A stretch of DNA of 64,000 bases from an uncultured Bacilli bacterium (GCA_934090735.1 CAKOJR010000004.1:124001-188000), one strand, 5' to 3'; shown: positions 9,174-18,832, numbered from the stretch's first letter. Numbers and translations are program-made. The notes: generated by a model from the sequence alone, not told the origin.

Positions 9174-9551
9174 TTAACGTCTTCTAGGTGATAAAATCTC
9201 TTTTTTATATGTCGTAAAATTTAATTCATTTTTTAAAATATTTATTTGTTTAAAATATTTTTTTATAATATCAGGTCCTAAATATTTTTCATATTTGTTA
9301 TAAAAGATCATTCTCATCTCTTGTAATTCATACATAAGCTCATTAGGTTCCTCATCAGATTCATCATTTAAAAAAGATAAGATTCTTGCTACCAACTTTA
9401 AATAATCAGGATCAAACTCTCTTTCAAGAATACTCACAAGCCAAGGTTCATAAAATATTTGAATCTCTTTTCTCTTAAATTTCATCTTATAACCATCAAG
9501 TTCATAAACAAATATTATGCCAGTATTCTTACTTCTAACTAACTTTAACAT
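9174..9551 (-). CDS. Hypothetical protein downstream of trmD
   Basis: 125 residues, no signal peptide or membrane helix. Charged and probably helical in the second half, with a basic C-terminus (SPRRR). I do not recognise a family. It starts two bases after the trmD stop (TAG-T-ATG), so it is translated from the rimM-trmD transcript and occupies the place where rplS usually sits. A role linked to ribosome maturation would be a guess from context only. Confidence 0.55.
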   Translation of the reverse strand: MLKLVRSKNTGIIFVYELDGYKMKFKRKEIQIFYEPWLVSILEREFDPDYLKLVARILSFLNDESDEEPNELMYELQEMRMIFYNKYEKYLGPDIIKKYFKQINILKNELNFTTYKKEILSPRRR

Positions 9552-9552
9552 A

Positions 9553-10215
9553 CTACTTTAATAAATCAGGCCTTTTCTCCTTAGTAAGTCTGATCCTTTC
9601 ATTTTGCCTATATTCATCAATTTTTTTATGATCACCAGAGATCAATATCTCCGGAACATTCATATCACGATAAACAGCAGGTTTCGTATAAACTGGATAA
9701 TCCAATAAATTTTCCGTAAAACTTTCTGATTCTAGACTCTCATTAGTAATTACTCCAGGAAGTAATCTAATTATAGAATCAGCTATAAGCATTGCTGGTA
9801 TCTCCCCACCAGTTAAAATAAAATCCCCAACAGAAATTATCTCATCAGCTAAACATTTAATTCTCTCATCAAAGCCCTCGTAATGTCCACATATTAATAT
9901 TAAATCATCATAATTAACAAGTTCTTTAGCTTTTTTCTCATTATATATATTTCCTTCAGGGCTTAAAATAATTATATGTGATTTAGGAGTTCTTATTTCA
10001 TCTATACATCTAAATATTGGATCGCACATTAGCACCATCCCAGCCCCTCCACCATAAGGAGTATCATCTACTTGAGCATTATTATATACAGAATAATCTC
10101 TAAAATTTATAACATTAATACTTACTTTCTCATTTTGTATTGCTCTTTTAATAATAGACTCTGTAAGAAAACCATCAAACATATTTGGAAATAATGATAA
10201 AATTGTAATTTTCAT
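9553..10215 (-). CDS. trmD: tRNA (guanine-N1-)-methyltransferase
   Basis: Makes m1G37 in tRNAs reading CNN codons and prevents +1 frameshifting. 220 residues of the SPOUT trefoil-knot family: DYSVYNNAQVDDTPYGGGAG, LILICGHYEGFDERI, ISVGDFILTGGEIPAMLIAD and PGVITNESLESESF are all characteristic. The knot glycines and the catalytic aspartate region are intact. It follows rimM with only one intervening base and has an AGAGGT RBS. Slightly shorter than Bacillus TrmD (243) at the C-terminus. Confidence 0.96.
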   Translation of the reverse strand: MKITILSLFPNMFDGFLTESIIKRAIQNEKVSINVINFRDYSVYNNAQVDDTPYGGGAGMVLMCDPIFRCIDEIRTPKSHIIILSPEGNIYNEKKAKELVNYDDLILICGHYEGFDERIKCLADEIISVGDFILTGGEIPAMLIADSIIRLLPGVITNESLESESFTENLLDYPVYTKPAVYRDMNVPEILISGDHKKIDEYRQNERIRLTKEKRPDLLK

Positions 10216-10216
10216 A

Positions 10217-10699
10217 TTATACCTCTTTTATTAACTCATCAATATTTTGACATATTATTATTCTATTGGTTGTATCAACTTTTTTAATAAAGTTATTATG
10301 TAATGGAATATAACGTCCATTTATTTTAATCAAAGGATTTACTTTATTTATATTCACTTCTTCAACTTTACCAATTTCACAATCATTATTATATAAAGTG
10401 TATCCCTCTAATTCACACATTAAATATTCATTATACCTTAAATTAAGTTCACTTCGATTTATAGATACCTTAGCACCAATTAAATAAGTTACCATATTAA
10501 TATCCTTTATATTATCGATCTGGGTTAAATAATTATGATGATGAAATCTTACATTTGTAATAATATGTTCCTTATTATTAATAATAATTTTATTGCCTTT
10601 TTTAAAAGCACGCTCAGCCATTTCAAAATTACTAACTATTTTAAGCTCACCCTTAATACCAAAAGTATTAACAATTTTACCTATTACAATATTATTCAT
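10217..10699 (-). CDS. rimM: 16S rRNA processing protein RimM
   Basis: 30S maturation factor that binds S19 and helps shape the 16S 3' domain. 160 residues; IGKIVNTFGIKGELKIVSNF at the N-terminus is the RimM signature, followed by the PRC-barrel half (YLMCELEGYTLYNNDCEIG...VNPLIKINGRYIPLHNNFIK). ATG 10699 is chosen because AGAGGTG precedes it; the GTG two codons upstream lies inside that site. It is coupled to trmD, the usual arrangement. Confidence 0.93.
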   Translation of the reverse strand: MNNIVIGKIVNTFGIKGELKIVSNFEMAERAFKKGNKIIINNKEHIITNVRFHHHNYLTQIDNIKDINMVTYLIGAKVSINRSELNLRYNEYLMCELEGYTLYNNDCEIGKVEEVNINKVNPLIKINGRYIPLHNNFIKKVDTTNRIIICQNIDELIKEV

Positions 10700-10708
10700 A
10701 CTCACCTC

Positions 10709-11422
10709 TTATATCTGTGTATACATAAGAATGCTAGCTGATACTCCAGCATTTAAACTTTCACACTTTTCATTCATTGGAATATAGAAAAAATCCTCAC
10801 ATAAATCTTTAATATCAGTACTCATTCCTTTTGCTTCAGAGCCAATAATAAGTGCATGTTTCCCACCTAATTTATATGGATAAGTTCCATTTTGAACGTC
10901 AGTACCAACAATCTTATAACCAGAACTCTTTAAAGTAGATATCACGTCATTAAGATCTTTAATAATTATATTAACTTTATAAAGCATTCCTTCTGTTGCT
11001 CTTATCGTTTTAATATTAAAAACATCTGCTGAATTTGGACTTAATATAACTGTATCATAATTAAATGCAACTGCACTACGAATTATCGTACCAATATTTC
11101 CAGGATCTCTTAAATCATCTAAAATAATAACATTTCCTTTAATCTCATTGGTAAGATTCTTCTTGACAATTGCAAGTACCTTAGGAGCATTTTCTAATCC
11201 AGAAAGTTTTTTCATAACTGGCTCTTTCAAATAAGTAACATTACCATAAGTATTTTCTTCACCATCTAAAAGAAAAACATCCTTTACCAAATTCAAAGCA
11301 ATAGCTTCCCTAACTAAATGTTCTCCAGGAGCAATATACAAATTTTCTTCTTCACGGTACTTTTTATTTTGTAGTTTTGTATAATTTTTTATTTTTTCAT
11401 TATTAACTGATTCAATAATCAT
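10709..11422 (-). CDS. SpoU/TrmH-family RNA 2'-O-methyltransferase
   Basis: 237-residue SPOUT enzyme that transfers a methyl group from SAM to a ribose 2'-OH in rRNA or tRNA. Motif 1 is ILDDLRDPGNIGTIIRSAVA, motif 2 IIGSEAKGMSTDI and motif 3 IPMNEKCESLNAGVSASILM; all three, with the catalytic arginine and the SAM-binding knot, are present. The N-terminal part (KIKNYTKLQNKKYREEENLY...EGEHLV-type) resembles the substrate-binding domain of RlmB-like proteins. The exact RNA target cannot be read from sequence. Its ATG overlaps the stop of the DUF45 gene (ATGA). Confidence 0.88.
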   Translation of the reverse strand: MIIESVNNEKIKNYTKLQNKKYREEENLYIAPGEHLVREAIALNLVKDVFLLDGEENTYGNVTYLKEPVMKKLSGLENAPKVLAIVKKNLTNEIKGNVIILDDLRDPGNIGTIIRSAVAFNYDTVILSPNSADVFNIKTIRATEGMLYKVNIIIKDLNDVISTLKSSGYKIVGTDVQNGTYPYKLGGKHALIIGSEAKGMSTDIKDLCEDFFYIPMNEKCESLNAGVSASILMYTQI

Positions 11423-12054
11423 TGGTCTAATTCCTTTCTTGCCATTTTATAATCCGGATAATGTTTAGCAACCTCACTCCAAAAAGCTGCACTATGATTC
11501 ATATGCTTAAAATGTGATAATTCATGAATAATTACATAATCAATTAAATATTCTTTTTTAGTTATCAAAGTTTCATTAAGTGTTATCGTCATAGAACCAG
11601 TGTTGCATACGCCCCACTTAGTTTTCATAATTCTTGCTCTTACCCTGAATTTAGGTAAATTATCAAACTCCTGTTTTAGAATATTAACCCTCTCTTCAAA
11701 ATAAGACAAACTTAACTTATAAAGATAATTTAAAGCTTCTTCTTTACTTTCAGCATAAATAACATCACCACATAAAGCAGGTTTAGCATTAGTAACAATT
11801 AAATTTATTTCTCTGCCCAAATAAGTTATTGGTTTATCCATCTTTTTCAAATTCTTTTTATAAAGTTTTAAAATATTTTCCCTATTCTCATTTAACAATC
11901 TTTGAATATTTTTTTCTACTTTTGGAGTCCCAGAAACATAAAGCACCCCATCATCTTTAAATCTAAAATAAATATTTTTTATCCTTTTAGGCACAAATAC
12001 ATAAGTTATTTCGTTATCATCTAAAATTATTTTATTTACCACTAAAAATCTCAT
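11419..12054 (-). CDS. YgjP-like (DUF45) zinc metallopeptidase
   Basis: 211 residues. The zinc site is the HEXXH motif in VIIHELSHFKHMNHSAAFW, with the third ligand expected in the following 'NHS..FW' stretch; RARIMKTKWGVCNTGSMTITLNE is also typical of the YgjP/DUF45 family. The N-terminal half is a beta-rich domain (YVFVPKRIKNIYFRFKDDG). Family members are soluble proteases of uncertain substrate. It overlaps its upstream neighbour by 23 bases and the SpoU gene downstream by 4, so it belongs to the der-trmD run. Confidence 0.85.
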   Translation of the reverse strand: MRFLVVNKIILDDNEITYVFVPKRIKNIYFRFKDDGVLYVSGTPKVEKNIQRLLNENRENILKLYKKNLKKMDKPITYLGREINLIVTNAKPALCGDVIYAESKEEALNYLYKLSLSYFEERVNILKQEFDNLPKFRVRARIMKTKWGVCNTGSMTITLNETLITKKEYLIDYVIIHELSHFKHMNHSAAFWSEVAKHYPDYKMARKELDQ

Positions 12055-12952
12055 ACCATTCTTTTAACTTAGTAGTTCCACTTTTTGCAAGATTACTTAT
12101 AATATCCCATGTTAAATTTAAGCTTTCCTTTAAAAGAGCAAAATCACTTTTTGCACTTTCACACACCTCATCATTATTCTTGCAAAACTCACTTGTAAGA
12201 TTCAAATATAATGTAATAAGACTATCTTTTGCCTTAGTATAACTTCCAGATAACTCATCCTTATATCCGGGAAAATGTTTATCAATAATATTATCTAACT
12301 TTAAAGCAAGCCCTATAACCTTTAACTTAGCTGACGCAGTTAAATCCTTAAAATAATATCCATTTATATCCTTATCATAAAATATAAAATCAACTATCTT
12401 TATAAAAGTATTCTTTAATGTATTTTTTGTCTTACCATCTGCAGTATTAACTTCACTATTAAAATAAGCCAAAACTTCATCATCAGCATTTTTTACATCA
12501 GGCTTATTAGTTGTAACCATCGTAGTTGTAGGATTCTTTTTAGTTGTAGTTGTGTTACTCCCATTATTAATTTGTTCTACCTTTTTAGTAATTGTCTTTT
12601 CCTGCTTTTTATCTATATCTTCTTTATTCAAATCAGAAATCTTATCTGTTTGCAAAATCTCATATTCCTCAACTTCAGCTTCTGGTGGATATATTTCTTT
12701 TATATTTTTAATTTTTAATCTAATAATATCACCAACTTTTAACCCCTTAATTGAAACACTTATTAAATCATAATTTATATCTTCATCTAAAGGTTTAACT
12801 AAAGCATATCCAGCATAGCTCTCACTAACTACCGCATAAAAATCTTTGCTACCCATTTCTTGCTTATCATCACTTCTTAACTTAAATATCAAAAAAATAG
12901 TTAAACCAGCAATCAAAACCAAAAAAGCAATAAATACTATTTTCTTTTTCAT
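12032..12952 (-). CDS. Membrane-anchored protein with Thr/Lys-rich linker, unknown function
   Basis: 306 residues. One N-terminal transmembrane helix (about 5-24) leaves the rest outside the cell. A small beta domain (residues ~38-100) is followed by a low-complexity linker rich in threonine (NNGSNTTTTKKNPTTTMVTT) and a helical C-terminal domain with two cysteines (FCKNNDEVC) that could form a disulphide. I recognise no family. It starts 4 bases inside the end of der, so it is co-expressed with that GTPase. The threonine linker recurs in the surface protein at 38845-40356. Confidence 0.6.
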   Translation of the reverse strand: MKKKIVFIAFLVLIAGLTIFLIFKLRSDDKQEMGSKDFYAVVSESYAGYALVKPLDEDINYDLISVSIKGLKVGDIIRLKIKNIKEIYPPEAEVEEYEILQTDKISDLNKEDIDKKQEKTITKKVEQINNGSNTTTTKKNPTTTMVTTNKPDVKNADDEVLAYFNSEVNTADGKTKNTLKNTFIKIVDFIFYDKDINGYYFKDLTASAKLKVIGLALKLDNIIDKHFPGYKDELSGSYTKAKDSLITLYLNLTSEFCKNNDEVCESAKSDFALLKESLNLTWDIISNLAKSGTTKLKEWYEIFSGK

Positions 12953-14262
12953 TCTTTATCCCCCTTATTCGTAAACTTTAAAATAATCGGTGTACCAGTT
13001 AAGTCAATGCTATTTCTAATTTGGTTTTCTAAGTATCTTTCATAACTAAAATGAAGAAGTCCTTTATTATTAACTTGAAACTCAAACTTTGGTGGCCTTG
13101 TATCGCACTGATTAACAAAATATATCTTAAGTCTTTTTCCCTTATAACTAGGTGGTTCATGCATAGCAACTGCTTCTCTAATAATATCATTTAATACGCT
13201 GGTTTTAATCTCCTTAATAGCACTTTCATATGCTTTAATAATTTCTGGCATAAGAGTATGAATTCTTGATTTAGTTTTAGCAGATAAAAATACAATATTA
13301 ACGTAAGGAATAAACTGAAAATTAGCTCTAATACTAGCTATCCATTTTTTCATTTCTTCATCTTTATTTTCTACTGTATCCCATTTGTTTACTACAATAA
13401 CCATTGCTTTACCAGCATCTAGTGCATAAGATGCAATATGCTTATCATGCTCGATAATACCTTCTTCTGCATTTATAACTAATACGCATACATCTGATCT
13501 GTCAATAGCTTTCATACTTCTAATTAAACTATACTTCTCGATGTTTTCATAAATACGTCCTTTTTTACGCATACCAGCAGTATCTATAACAATATAATCT
13601 TTTTTCTCATAAGTAAACTTAGTATCTATCGCATCCCTAGTAGTGCCAGCAATATTTGATACAATCGCTCTTTCTTCATTAAGAAGTGCATTAATTAAAG
13701 AACTCTTACCAACATTAGGTCTACCAATAATTGAAAATTTTAAAGTAGCATTATCTTCCTCTGTAGTATAATCTGGAAAATCCCTAGTAATTTCATCTAA
13801 TAAAGCGTTAATTCCCTTATTGTGTTCTGCACTAATAGGTAAATATGTATCAAAACCAAGTTCATAAAAGTTATACATTAAGTTATTTTGATGAGTCTCA
13901 TCTAATTTGTTAACCGCAACTATTACTTTTTTCTTAGTTTTTTTTAAATTTTCACTTATTAATAAATCATTACTAGTTAGATCAGTCTTTCCATCAATTA
14001 CAAAAATAATAACATCACTTTCATCAATAGCTAATTCAGCTTGCATTTTAATATTATGATTAAAATCCTCTTTCGCTAAATCAATACCACCTGTATCAAT
14101 AAGTTGAAAGCTTTTATTCCCATAATTAACAATCCCATAGATTCGATCTCTTGTTACTCCAGGAGCATCATCAATAATCGATTTCTTTTCATTTATAAGA
14201 CGATTAAATAAGGTTGACTTTCCTGTATTTGGTCTACCAATTAAACATACTGTTTTTCTCAT
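12949..14262 (-). CDS. der: Ribosome-associated GTPase Der (EngA)
   Basis: 50S assembly GTPase with two tandem G domains. 437 residues: first G1 GRPNTGKSTLFNRL with DTGG (G3) and NKLD (G4); second G1 GRPNVGKSSLINALL, DTAGMRKKGR and NKWD; then the KH-like C-terminal domain with PPSYKGKRLKIYFVNQ. Every GTP-binding motif of both domains is intact. An AGAGGTG RBS precedes ATG 14262. It is the first gene of the run that extends through the SpoU methylase to trmD. Confidence 0.96.
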   Translation of the reverse strand: MRKTVCLIGRPNTGKSTLFNRLINEKKSIIDDAPGVTRDRIYGIVNYGNKSFQLIDTGGIDLAKEDFNHNIKMQAELAIDESDVIIFVIDGKTDLTSNDLLISENLKKTKKKVIVAVNKLDETHQNNLMYNFYELGFDTYLPISAEHNKGINALLDEITRDFPDYTTEEDNATLKFSIIGRPNVGKSSLINALLNEERAIVSNIAGTTRDAIDTKFTYEKKDYIVIDTAGMRKKGRIYENIEKYSLIRSMKAIDRSDVCVLVINAEEGIIEHDKHIASYALDAGKAMVIVVNKWDTVENKDEEMKKWIASIRANFQFIPYVNIVFLSAKTKSRIHTLMPEIIKAYESAIKEIKTSVLNDIIREAVAMHEPPSYKGKRLKIYFVNQCDTRPPKFEFQVNNKGLLHFSYERYLENQIRNSIDLTGTPIILKFTNKGDKE

Positions 14263-14310
14263 ACGACACCTCTTTTTTTCTCCAATATTTTACCATAAAT
14301 AAACAAAAAT

Positions 14311-14332
14311 AAAAACCCAAACAAGGGTTTTT
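14311..14332 (-). terminator. Terminator of the ysxC-prepilin pair
   Basis: AAAAACCC and GGGTTTTT arms around a 6-base loop, with Ts following on the minus strand. Confidence 0.75.
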
Positions 14333-14341
14333 CTACTCATT

Positions 14342-14779
14342 TTAGTTAAGAGTTGAATTAGGATCTAATACGCTACTTACTTTTCTAGTGCTTTTAACAT
14401 AAGTTACCACAATAATTTCATCATTTAAATTATCTCTTTTCTTTGTTGGATCAGTAATTAATTCATTATCCTCGTCATCATATTTTACATAACCAGCTTC
14501 AGCTAAATCCTTAAAAGTTATTTTACAAGTAACTTCATTATCAGTATCTGTACACTCCTGCAAAGGTCCTCTATTATCAGTAGTTAAAAAATAATTTAAA
14601 TTATCTTCACTCCAAATTGTTGCTTGATCAACAATTAAATTAACTTTTGTTTTTAAAACAGTCTCTTTAGCAGTATTAGAATTATTAGATACAGCTGGAA
14701 TAACTATAATCATAATTATTCCAAGTACAGTAATAACAGCTAGTAATTCAACAAGCGTAAAACCTTTATTATTTCTCAT
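14342..14779 (-). CDS. Type IV prepilin-like protein
   Basis: 145 residues. The N-terminus MRNNKGFTLVELLAVITVLG is a textbook type IV prepilin signal: short basic leader, glycine before the cleavage site, phenylalanine at +1 and glutamate at +5 of the mature protein, then a hydrophobic helix. The soluble part holds a cysteine pair (ECTDTDNEVTC) that may form a disulphide. It resembles ComGC/major pseudopilins in general build, but the partners (ATPase, peptidase) are not next to it. It overlaps the end of ysxC by 11 bases, an unusual neighbour for a pilin. Confidence 0.72.
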   Translation of the reverse strand: MRNNKGFTLVELLAVITVLGIIMIIVIPAVSNNSNTAKETVLKTKVNLIVDQATIWSEDNLNYFLTTDNRGPLQECTDTDNEVTCKITFKDLAEAGYVKYDDEDNELITDPTKKRDNLNDEIIVVTYVKSTRKVSSVLDPNSTLN

Positions 14780-15359
14780 CTAAAGCCTCATTTATTATAT
14801 TCAAAACTTCATCTCTTCCCTTTTTAGTAACAGATGAAAATGCTACAACTTTATCATCCTCGATTAAATTAAGCACATTAGCAATATTCTTAATATTTTT
14901 ATCTCTATCTTTAGCTTTTAACTTATCATACTTAGTTGCAACTATTGTAGTTTTAATATTAAAATACTTCAAATAGTTATACATTAAAATATCATTCTCA
15001 GTAGGTTTAATGCGACTATCAACAAGCATAAATACACGTACCAAATTTTCTCTTGTTTTAAGATATTCTTCTATCATCAAGCCAAACTTCTTTTGCGTAA
15101 CTTTATCCCTTTGCGCATAACCATACCCAGGCACATCAACCAAATAAAATTCATCATTACAAATATAGAAATTAAGTGTTTGTGTTTTGCCAGGTGTACT
15201 ACTTGTTTTAGCATAATTTTTCCTACCTAATAAAGTATTTATAAAACTACTTTTGCCTACATTACTTCGTCCTACTAATAGAAACTCTTTCTTTCCATCA
15301 TCAGGATACTGACTAGTTCTAACAGCAATAACATTTAAATTCGAATTTTCAATTTTCAT
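14769..15359 (-). CDS. ysxC: Ribosome biogenesis GTPase YsxC (EngB)
   Basis: 196-residue TRAFAC GTPase needed for 50S assembly. G1 GRSNVGKSSFINTLLG, G2 TPGKTQTLNF, G3 VDVPGYGYAQR, G4 ATKYDKLK and G5-like FSSVTKKG are all present. ATG 15359 has AAAGGAG 7 bases upstream; an ORF extension of 19 codons upstream begins without an RBS and is hydrophobic, so I reject it. It is divergent from recU, with about 118 bases between. Confidence 0.95.
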   Translation of the reverse strand: MKIENSNLNVIAVRTSQYPDDGKKEFLLVGRSNVGKSSFINTLLGRKNYAKTSSTPGKTQTLNFYICNDEFYLVDVPGYGYAQRDKVTQKKFGLMIEEYLKTRENLVRVFMLVDSRIKPTENDILMYNYLKYFNIKTTIVATKYDKLKAKDRDKNIKNIANVLNLIEDDKVVAFSSVTKKGRDEVLNIINEALDEK

Positions 15360-15477
15360 ACAATCTCCTTTTAATAATTGCATCTTTATTATATAAAATA
15401 GTGTAAAAAAATGCAAATTATATGACTATTTATAGAAATTATCACATTTTTTAAGTATAATTATATTGGTGGTTATA

Positions 15478-16044
15478 ATGCTCTATCCAGGAAAAGCCAA
15501 AAAGGCTTATCAAAAACCTGTAAACTATGCAAGACGTGGAATGGATTTAGAAAATCTCATAAATGAAGCAAACAAATACTATTTAGATAACGATATAGCT
15601 GTTATATACAAAAAGCCAACTCCAGTTGAAATAAAAAAAGTCTCATACAAAGGCAAAACAGAATATATTGAAGGAGTTCTTAGAGAAAAATCAACTCTAG
15701 ATTACACGGGAGTCTATAAAGGATATTATCTTGATTTTGATGCTAAAAGTTCTAAAAGTAAAACTAGTTTCCCTCTTGCAAACATTCACAAACATCAACT
15801 ACTTCACATAGAAAGAGTTCTAAAGCACAAAGGAATTAGTTTTTTAATTTTAGAGATGAATAACCGTTTTTTTATTTTAGACGGAAACATTTTAATAGAA
15901 TTTGTAAACAATAATAAAAGAAAAAGCATTCCCTTTGAATTTATTGAAAATAATTGTTTAGAAATTAAGCAAAAATTTAGCCCAGCCATAGATTATTTAA
16001 GTGTATTAGATAAACTTATTAGCAAAAAGGAGGAAATTTTATGA
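15478..16044 (+). CDS. recU: Holliday junction resolvase RecU
   Basis: Structure-specific endonuclease that cuts four-way junctions during recombination and chromosome segregation. 188 residues; RGMDLENLINEANKYYLDND, AVIYKKPTPVEI, STLDYTGVYKGYYLDFDAK (the metal-binding acidic residues and the lysine of the nuclease core) and FPLANIHKHQLLH match RecU. ATG 15478 has TTGGTGG upstream, and the longer TTG/GTG alternatives would overlap it. It is coupled to ponA (ATGA overlap), the same pair as in Bacillus. Confidence 0.94.
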   Translation: MLYPGKAKKAYQKPVNYARRGMDLENLINEANKYYLDNDIAVIYKKPTPVEIKKVSYKGKTEYIEGVLREKSTLDYTGVYKGYYLDFDAKSSKSKTSFPLANIHKHQLLHIERVLKHKGISFLILEMNNRFFILDGNILIEFVNNNKRKSIPFEFIENNCLEIKQKFSPAIDYLSVLDKLISKKEEIL

Positions 16045-18806
16045 AAAAGATTAAACTTAAAAGAAACGTTAATAAGATAAAAAAAGAAAATAAAACAACT
16101 AGTCAGTTTAAAAAGAATTGGCAGAAAGGAAACATATTTGAAAAAATATTAATTGTCATAATGTTAATTCTAGTTGGTGGATTTGCTTGTGGCTTAGCCT
16201 TTTTCACATATATAGTTTTTGAAGCACCAAAATTTGATCCACAAAGTTTGTATACCAAAGAAGCGTCTATTTTATTTGATAGTAAAGGTGAAGAACTAGC
16301 AAGACTAGGAACAGAAAACAGACAAAAAGTTACATATGATGAACTTCCAGAAGTATTTATTGATGCCCTAGTTGCAACTGAAGACTCAAGATACTTCCAA
16401 CATAGTGGTGTCGATATGGCAAGATTTCTTAAAGCTACAATCGGTCAAGTCTTTGGTCAAAGTGGTGCCGGTGGAGCCTCTACTCTAACAATGCAAGTTG
16501 CTAAGCAAAGACTTACAAACAGTGAAGCATCTGGTATTAAAGGTATTATCCGTAAATTTACAGACGTTTACCTATCTGTATTTGTTCTAGAAAAAAAATA
16601 TTCTAAAGAGCAATTAATTGAATTCTATGTAAACATTCCTTATCTTGGCAGTGGATCATACGGTATAGAACAAGCAAGCCAAGTTTACTTCGGTAAAAGT
16701 GCTAGTGAATTATCTCTTCCTGAAGCTGCAACCATTGCTGGATTATTTCAAGCCCCTGTTGCTTATGACCCATTCGATTATCCAGAAAAAGCCGAAGCTA
16801 GAAGAAACCAAGTTCTTAACTTAATGAAAAGACATGGCTATATTAGTGACGAAGAATGTGAAATAGCAAAATCTATTCCCATTAAAAGTTTATTAGTTGA
16901 AAGTGAAAGCACCACAAATCAATATCAAGGATTTATTGATACAGTCGTTGAAGAAGTAATTGATAGAACCGGTAAAAACCCATACGAAACGCCAATGTCA
17001 ATAAAAACAACAATGGTTAAAGAAAAACAAGATGCAATCAATAATATATATAATGGTACTACATACAAATGGAAAAACGATACAGTTCAGGCCGGTATTG
17101 CAGTAGTTGATAATGATAATGGTGCATTAATTGCCGTAGGCGCTGGTCGTAACAGAAAAAGATTAAGAGAATATAACTATGCTACAATGATTAAACGTCA
17201 CCCAGGTTCAACCGCAAAACCAATATTTGATTATGGCCCAGCTATTGAATACTTAAATTGGTCAACCGGAAAGATGATTATCGATGATAAATACACATAC
17301 TCTGGTGGTGGTTACTTAAAAAACTGGGATAACAGTTACAAAGGCATTATGACAATTGAAACTGCTCTTGGATCATCTAGAAATATCCCCGCTCTTCAAG
17401 CGTTCCAAGCTCTATCACAAAGCCAAATTAAAACATTCGTAACAAGCTTAGGAATTACACCAGAATATGAAGATGGATATATTAATGAAGCCCATAGTAT
17501 TGGTGGATTTAGTGGTACTAACCCATTAGAAATGGCAGCAGCTTATGCAACATTTGCAAGAGGTGGCATATATATAGAACCATATTCATTTACAAGCGCA
17601 GAATTTTTAGATACTGGTGAAGTTTATACAGTAACACCAGAAAAACGTACCGTAATGAGTGAAGCTACAGCTTACATGATTAATATAATTTTAAGAAACG
17701 CTGTTACAAATAATTATGTTAGTGCAGGTTCAAAATCAGGAACAGATATTGCAAGTAAAACTGGTACATCAACAGTAGATGCAAACTATTTAAAAAGTCA
17801 AGGTATTACCGGTAACGTAGTTGGTGACTCATGGCAAATGGTTTACTCACCAGACTACACTATCGGTTTATGGATCGGTTATAAAGAAACAACAAAAGAA
17901 ACATATCTTTTAAATGCTGATGCTGGCGCAATAAAAAAACCTATGGTAAAACGGTTAATTAAAGATATATTTGAACCTAATTCAAGATGGAAACAACCAT
18001 CAAGCGTAGTTACAGCTGAGGTAGAACTTGGTACAGAACCTCTTGCTCTTGCCAGTGCTGCTACCCCATCTAATTTAAGAACAACAGCATACTTTAAAAA
18101 AGGTACTGTTCCAAGTGAAGAATCATTTAGATTTAGTCAATTAGAAAATCCAACAAACCTAAAAGCTAACTATCTATTAGGTGCAGTTGAATTATCATGG
18201 GATGACATTGCAACTCCTAAAGCCATCGATGAAGCTTATTTAAAAGAATATTTTGATGAAGGATACAAACCATGGAGTGATAAATATTATGAAGAACGTA
18301 TTACATATAATGCTAATTATATTGGAACAAATGGATATCATGTATATATTACAGTAAATGGAAATACTACAGACCTAGGATTTACCACAAATAATAAATG
18401 GACTTATTCAGGCTTACTTAGTGGCAAAGCAACATTTACAGTTAAATCAGCATACTCTAAATTTAAAAATAATATGAGTAGTGGTGTTTCGGTAAGTGTA
18501 AATCCAGATGGTAACTCTACTCCTTCTACGGATTTTGAAGTAACCTTAAATGGTAATAGTTCAATGACAGTATCTGGTTATTACGACATGATAAATGACA
18601 ATACATATAAAAGCCCAGTAAAAGCCACAAGTAATGGCACAGATATCACTAGTCAAATAGAAGTTAAGAACTCTTGTTCCGATAGCGACGGTAACAGTGT
18701 TGATTGTACTAAACTAGACTGTAACAATTCATATACAATAATTCATAATGTAACATATAATGGAAAAACCAAAAGTTTAACAAGATCACTAACAAATGGT
18801 TGTTAA
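16041..18806 (+). CDS. ponA: Class A penicillin-binding protein (PBP1A type)
   Basis: Bifunctional peptidoglycan synthase of 921 residues: basic cytoplasmic tail, transmembrane helix (~36-60), GT51 glycosyltransferase domain with EDSRYFQHSGVD (catalytic Glu about 114), GASTLTMQVAKQ and EKKYSKEQLIEFYVN, then the transpeptidase domain with active-site serine in PGSTAKP (~389), SSRN as SxN and KTGT (~572). The C-terminus carries a fibronectin-III-like module (NLKANYLLGAVELSWDD) and a Cys-containing tail (NSCSDSDGNSVDCTKLDC), which probably sit in the wall. RBS AAGGAGG. It ends at a palindromic terminator shared with nth. Confidence 0.95.
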   Translation: MKKIKLKRNVNKIKKENKTTSQFKKNWQKGNIFEKILIVIMLILVGGFACGLAFFTYIVFEAPKFDPQSLYTKEASILFDSKGEELARLGTENRQKVTYDELPEVFIDALVATEDSRYFQHSGVDMARFLKATIGQVFGQSGAGGASTLTMQVAKQRLTNSEASGIKGIIRKFTDVYLSVFVLEKKYSKEQLIEFYVNIPYLGSGSYGIEQASQVYFGKSASELSLPEAATIAGLFQAPVAYDPFDYPEKAEARRNQVLNLMKRHGYISDEECEIAKSIPIKSLLVESESTTNQYQGFIDTVVEEVIDRTGKNPYETPMSIKTTMVKEKQDAINNIYNGTTYKWKNDTVQAGIAVVDNDNGALIAVGAGRNRKRLREYNYATMIKRHPGSTAKPIFDYGPAIEYLNWSTGKMIIDDKYTYSGGGYLKNWDNSYKGIMTIETALGSSRNIPALQAFQALSQSQIKTFVTSLGITPEYEDGYINEAHSIGGFSGTNPLEMAAAYATFARGGIYIEPYSFTSAEFLDTGEVYTVTPEKRTVMSEATAYMINIILRNAVTNNYVSAGSKSGTDIASKTGTSTVDANYLKSQGITGNVVGDSWQMVYSPDYTIGLWIGYKETTKETYLLNADAGAIKKPMVKRLIKDIFEPNSRWKQPSSVVTAEVELGTEPLALASAATPSNLRTTAYFKKGTVPSEESFRFSQLENPTNLKANYLLGAVELSWDDIATPKAIDEAYLKEYFDEGYKPWSDKYYEERITYNANYIGTNGYHVYITVNGNTTDLGFTTNNKWTYSGLLSGKATFTVKSAYSKFKNNMSSGVSVSVNPDGNSTPSTDFEVTLNGNSSMTVSGYYDMINDNTYKSPVKATSNGTDITSQIEVKNSCSDSDGNSVDCTKLDCNNSYTIIHNVTYNGKTKSLTRSLTNGC

Positions 18807-18832
18807 AAAGAACTAGATATCTAGTTCTTTTT
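18805..18832. terminator. Bidirectional terminator between ponA and nth
   Basis: A perfect 28-base palindrome, A5-GAACTAGAT/ATCTAGTTC-T5, sits between the convergent genes and gives a stem with a T run on both strands. It overlaps the nth stop codon. Confidence 0.85.
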
